The position numbers were made by a program, and so were the translations under genes. From assembly GCA_036783645.1 (NCBI GenBank), contig DAIPWT010000004.1, forward strand, positions 39,549 through 103,548: DNA of 64,000 nt, written 5' to 3'. Position 1 is the first letter of the stretch. Each line of letters opens with the position of its first letter. The notes under the pieces are model-generated. The model was given only the letters and a program-made list of their open reading frames with translations, was not told the origin of the DNA and did no database searches. This DNA is from UBA4732 sp002404095 (GTDB lineage: Bacteria > Planctomycetota > Planctomycetia > Gemmatales > Gemmataceae). Below, piece after piece: positions 61,339-64,000 of this stretch.

Positions 61339-63924
61339 TCAGTCCGAGTCTTTCGGCGCGGTAAACTCCGCAGGATATGGTATATTGCCGCCACGCGCCG
61401 AGTACCACAGGATGCGGTTGAGCGCGTCGTCGTCCGCCGCGTCGCCGTCGTCCAAGTCCAGTTCCGCCGACTTTTCCGCCCAGCGGCGGGCTTCGCCCTT
61501 GAGCTTGTCCAGCGATAGATTCATCTCGTCGAGCTTGATCCGGTTCGGCGCGCATACATAGGGCGTCAAGTCCGGCTCGGCCGTGAAGCAGTTTTTCATC
61601 GGCGTCGCCGATAAGTCGAGCTGGTTCATCGGCGGCAGGCCCAGGATCAGCTCAATCGACTTGACCATGCCCGTCTGGTTGTACGCCGTATGGTCCACGA
61701 ACTTCCGCTTCGTGTAGGGGCTGATGGCGAATGCAACGGTGCGATGACCGTCCACGTGATCGAAGCCGCTCTGCGGATCGTCCTCCACAACGAATATACA
61801 GGTATCTTTCCAGAACTTGCTCTTACTGACCCCCTCCACGATCTTGCCCAGGGCCAGGTCGTTGTCGGCGACCGACGCGCGCGGCGTCGGATAACCCGGC
61901 GACAGGCCGGTCGAGTGGTCGCACGGCAGCGTCAGATAAATAAGGTTGGGCATTTCGCCTTTTTTCTCGAATTCCTTCAACTCGTCGAGGAAAAGGCGGG
62001 CGCGATAGACGTCCGGCATCAGCAGCGGGAACCACGGATAGCCAGGGTGTGTAAACGGCTCCAGCGTCTTGAGATTGGCTTTCGCCGTTACCTTTACCTT
62101 GGCCGTCCTGTTCTGATAATCGGCGTAAAGATCGGCCCATTTCGCCTTTTTCGGATCGAATTGATTGGCGACGTACTCGCCATAGTTGCGGAAAGTCTTG
62201 TTGTGGGCGAGGGCGTTGTCCCAAAGGAAACCGGGGGCGGCATAGGCCAACGGGTCGCTGCCGTCGTCGGGATAGCTTCGCACGAAGCCGCCGAACGACT
62301 TCTCCAGGTAGTCGCCGCAGTAAGCCTGATCGGTCCAACAATGGCCGTCGGCGCTCAAGACGCCGCTGCAATAGAAGTTGTCGAAAAGCGTGAATTGCCT
62401 GGCGAGAGCGTGGTGGTTCGGAGTGACTTCCTCGCCGAACAGACACAGCTTCGGTTCCCCGTCGCCCTCTTTCATATCGCCGAGTATCTGGTCGTAGGTG
62501 CGGTTTTCCTTGATGAGGTAGATGACGTGCTTGAACAGTGACGGCTCGCCGTGTCGTTGCGGCATTGGCATCGGCTTGGCCTCGGGGCGCGGTTTGTCCA
62601 GGCCGGCCAAGCTGTAGCCGAGGCGGTTGTTCTCGTTGACCTGCCTGGTATACTCGGCCAACTTGTCGGCGTCGGGAATCTCGATGATCGAGACGGAGCC
62701 GAGATGATCGTGGGAATTTCTGCCCTTTTCCACGGCCCGCGGCTGGCTGAGAGAACCCTGGCCCTTGACGTTGGCGACGTATAGTGTCTTGCCGTCGTGC
62801 GAGAGGAGCACCTCGCCGGGATACCAGCCGACTGGGATAAGGCCGACGATAGTACTGGCTTTCGGCCGGCCGGCGACGTTGCCGTCCGACGAGCCGGAGG
62901 CGAGTTGAATAGCAGCGATGCAATTGTTCGTGCCATTGGCGACGTAGAGGGCGCCGCCGTCAGGGCTGACGGCAACCGCGTTGCAGCCGCTGCCATAGGG
63001 CAATCGGCCTTCGGGGCGGCAAGGAACCGTTTCGACGACTTTATCTGTATGAGTATCTATTATGGATACAGAATCGCTGTTGGCGTTGGCGACGTAGAGG
63101 AACTTGCTTTTCGGGCTGACTGCCATGCCGCAGGGCCGTAAGCCGACGGCGACCGTCTTGATTTGCTTCCACTTGCCGTCCTCGGCGGCGAGGACGGAAA
63201 CGCTGCCGCGGTCGGCGACCCCGGTCCTTGCGTCGATGTGTATCGGCGTACCGGACGACTTGGCTTGCGGGTCGTTTTCGGCCGGCGCGTCGCCTCCCCA
63301 GTTGCTGACGTACAAATGATCGCCAGCCGCGCGGATCGTATACGGGGCCACACCCACGCCGACGGTCTGCACTACCTTGCGGTTCTCCAGGTCGAGCAGC
63401 TGGACGCTGTTGCCGCGCGTGGAAGTCGTCCACAGCCCTTCACCGGTGCCGTCGAAGGCCATGCCTGCCGGGTGCGCCTGACCGCCGACCGCGGGCGCCG
63501 TCAGCGCGACAACATTAAGCCATTGGTATTTCCCATCGGCCTGACGTTGCGCGACATGGACCCGATCGCCCACGTCACTGGCGTAAACGCGGTCGCCGTG
63601 AACCAACAGGCCGACGACGCCGAAGCCGGAGCCGTCTTTGCCGATTGGCAGGGTTTGTTTGACCTTGTTCGCGGCCAGGTCGATGAATACCAGATTGCGC
63701 AGGTTCTTCACCACGAGGACGGCGCCGTCTTCCGCGAACGCGAGATCGACAGGCCGGCCGGGGAAGGTGATCTGTCGGCCGGCGGGTTGAAGGATCTGAT
63801 TTGTCGGCGTAACGATGCGGCCGTCTGCCTGTCGGCCGACTTTGAGTTGGTCAAGGTCGTCGGCTGCGGCGACCAAGGCGGGGAGAAGAACGACGGCGAT
63901 GAACAACGGCAGACGCGGCGACAT
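61339..63924 (-). CDS. Secreted YVTN beta-propeller / phosphoesterase fusion protein
   Basis: 861 residues with a signal peptide (LFIAVVLLPALVAAADD). Residues about 40-430 form a YVTN-type beta-propeller (SPKSKFLYVANANSDSVSII; ALYVANGTNNCIAAIQL). Residues about 460-840 form a phosphoesterase (PF04185-like, as in phospholipase C and acid phosphatase): KHVIYLIKENRTYDQILGD, the metal-site region LPCDHSTGLSPGYP and VVEDDPQSGFDHVDGHR. It probably hydrolyses phosphate esters in the periplasm or outside. htpG follows on the same strand. Confidence 0.85.
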   Translation of the reverse strand: MSPRLPLFIAVVLLPALVAAADDLDQLKVGRQADGRIVTPTNQILQPAGRQITFPGRPVDLAFAEDGAVLVVKNLRNLVFIDLAANKVKQTLPIGKDGSGFGVVGLLVHGDRVYASDVGDRVHVAQRQADGKYQWLNVVALTAPAVGGQAHPAGMAFDGTGEGLWTTSTRGNSVQLLDLENRKVVQTVGVGVAPYTIRAAGDHLYVSNWGGDAPAENDPQAKSSGTPIHIDARTGVADRGSVSVLAAEDGKWKQIKTVAVGLRPCGMAVSPKSKFLYVANANSDSVSIIDTHTDKVVETVPCRPEGRLPYGSGCNAVAVSPDGGALYVANGTNNCIAAIQLASGSSDGNVAGRPKASTIVGLIPVGWYPGEVLLSHDGKTLYVANVKGQGSLSQPRAVEKGRNSHDHLGSVSIIEIPDADKLAEYTRQVNENNRLGYSLAGLDKPRPEAKPMPMPQRHGEPSLFKHVIYLIKENRTYDQILGDMKEGDGEPKLCLFGEEVTPNHHALARQFTLFDNFYCSGVLSADGHCWTDQAYCGDYLEKSFGGFVRSYPDDGSDPLAYAAPGFLWDNALAHNKTFRNYGEYVANQFDPKKAKWADLYADYQNRTAKVKVTAKANLKTLEPFTHPGYPWFPLLMPDVYRARLFLDELKEFEKKGEMPNLIYLTLPCDHSTGLSPGYPTPRASVADNDLALGKIVEGVSKSKFWKDTCIFVVEDDPQSGFDHVDGHRTVAFAISPYTKRKFVDHTAYNQTGMVKSIELILGLPPMNQLDLSATPMKNCFTAEPDLTPYVCAPNRIKLDEMNLSLDKLKGEARRWAEKSAELDLDDGDAADDDALNRILWYSARGGNIPYPAEFTAPKDSD

Positions 63925-63950
63925 GCGTGGGATCCTCGGGTGGGTAGCAT

Positions 63951-64000
63951 AGGCATCTACACAAGCGGGGTGCCATGCTTTCGCGGCCTCTTTTCCGCAC
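63951..64000. repeat. Left part of a further family C repeat (cut by the window end)
   Basis: GGTAGCATAGGCATCTACAC then GGGGTGCCATGCTTTCGCGG match the left side of the family C elements at 28.1 and 49.3 kb. The rest is outside the window. Confidence 0.65.

Overview
The window looks like chromosomal DNA from a planctomycete, most likely of the Gemmataceae. The evidence is GC-rich coding with large genes, an ECF sigma factor fused to a membrane anchor and WD40 repeats, a Ser/Thr kinase with LRR-type repeats beside an ECF sigma gene, a small protein with the planctomycete LEQLEDR-type N-terminus, DUF1080 and DUF2089 proteins, a C1q-like secreted protein, and many large intergenic palindromes. 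Lipoprotein genes for LptE-like and BamD-like outer-membrane assembly factors fit a diderm envelope. The species assignment is inference; no marker gene was compared.

Layout. 1-6.8 kb: a partial gene, PilZ protein, MATE exporter, vWA protein, TPR protein, cytochrome c'-like protein and a sugar isomerase-like protein. 7-12.4 kb: a DUF2089 regulator with a membrane protein, a VapBC-like toxin-antitoxin pair, a REC-GAF response regulator coupled to a cytoplasmic subtilase, a Nudix hydrolase, a POTRA-like protein and an ECF sigma factor. 12.5-17.4 kb: a 1343-residue kinase-LRR protein and a membrane protein. 17.4-25.3 kb: aroDE fusion, aroK, prepilin peptidase, hisH, a PP2C phosphatase on the other strand, hisA and a divergent EF-G. 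25.4-30 kb: a decayed toxin-antitoxin pair, the LEDR mini-protein, a DUF1080 protein and a GT-C glycosyltransferase. 30-33.5 kb: the ECF-WD40 fusion.

33.6-41.4 kb is an integrated element. A 103-bp direct repeat containing the 3' part of tRNA-His(GTG) and its terminator flanks it. It carries a damaged RelE/Xre toxin-antitoxin pair, a two-gene operon for a RapA/HepA-like SNF2 helicase and an Hsp70/actin-fold ATPase with no substrate-binding domain, a small hypothetical gene, and a tyrosine recombinase next to the intact tRNA. The helicase-ATPase pair is the best candidate here for an undescribed (possibly anti-mobile-element) system.

41.5-64 kb is mostly housekeeping: HD-GYP protein, CPBP protease, GT2, ParA, YbeY, RecO, BamD-like, LptE, folP, cdaA-cdaR (c-di-AMP synthesis and its regulator), proA, HEAT-like protein, PlsC, an ABC transporter gene that appears to be a deletion chimera, a C1q-like protein, a MazF/antitoxin pair, htpG and a beta-propeller phosphoesterase.

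At least ten families of large palindromes sit between genes, many with a flanking gene's stop codon inside or at the edge of the palindrome. Several toxin-antitoxin loci are damaged (amber codon in ParE, double frameshift in RelE), and one relic marks a probable insertion at the 3' end of the subtilase gene.
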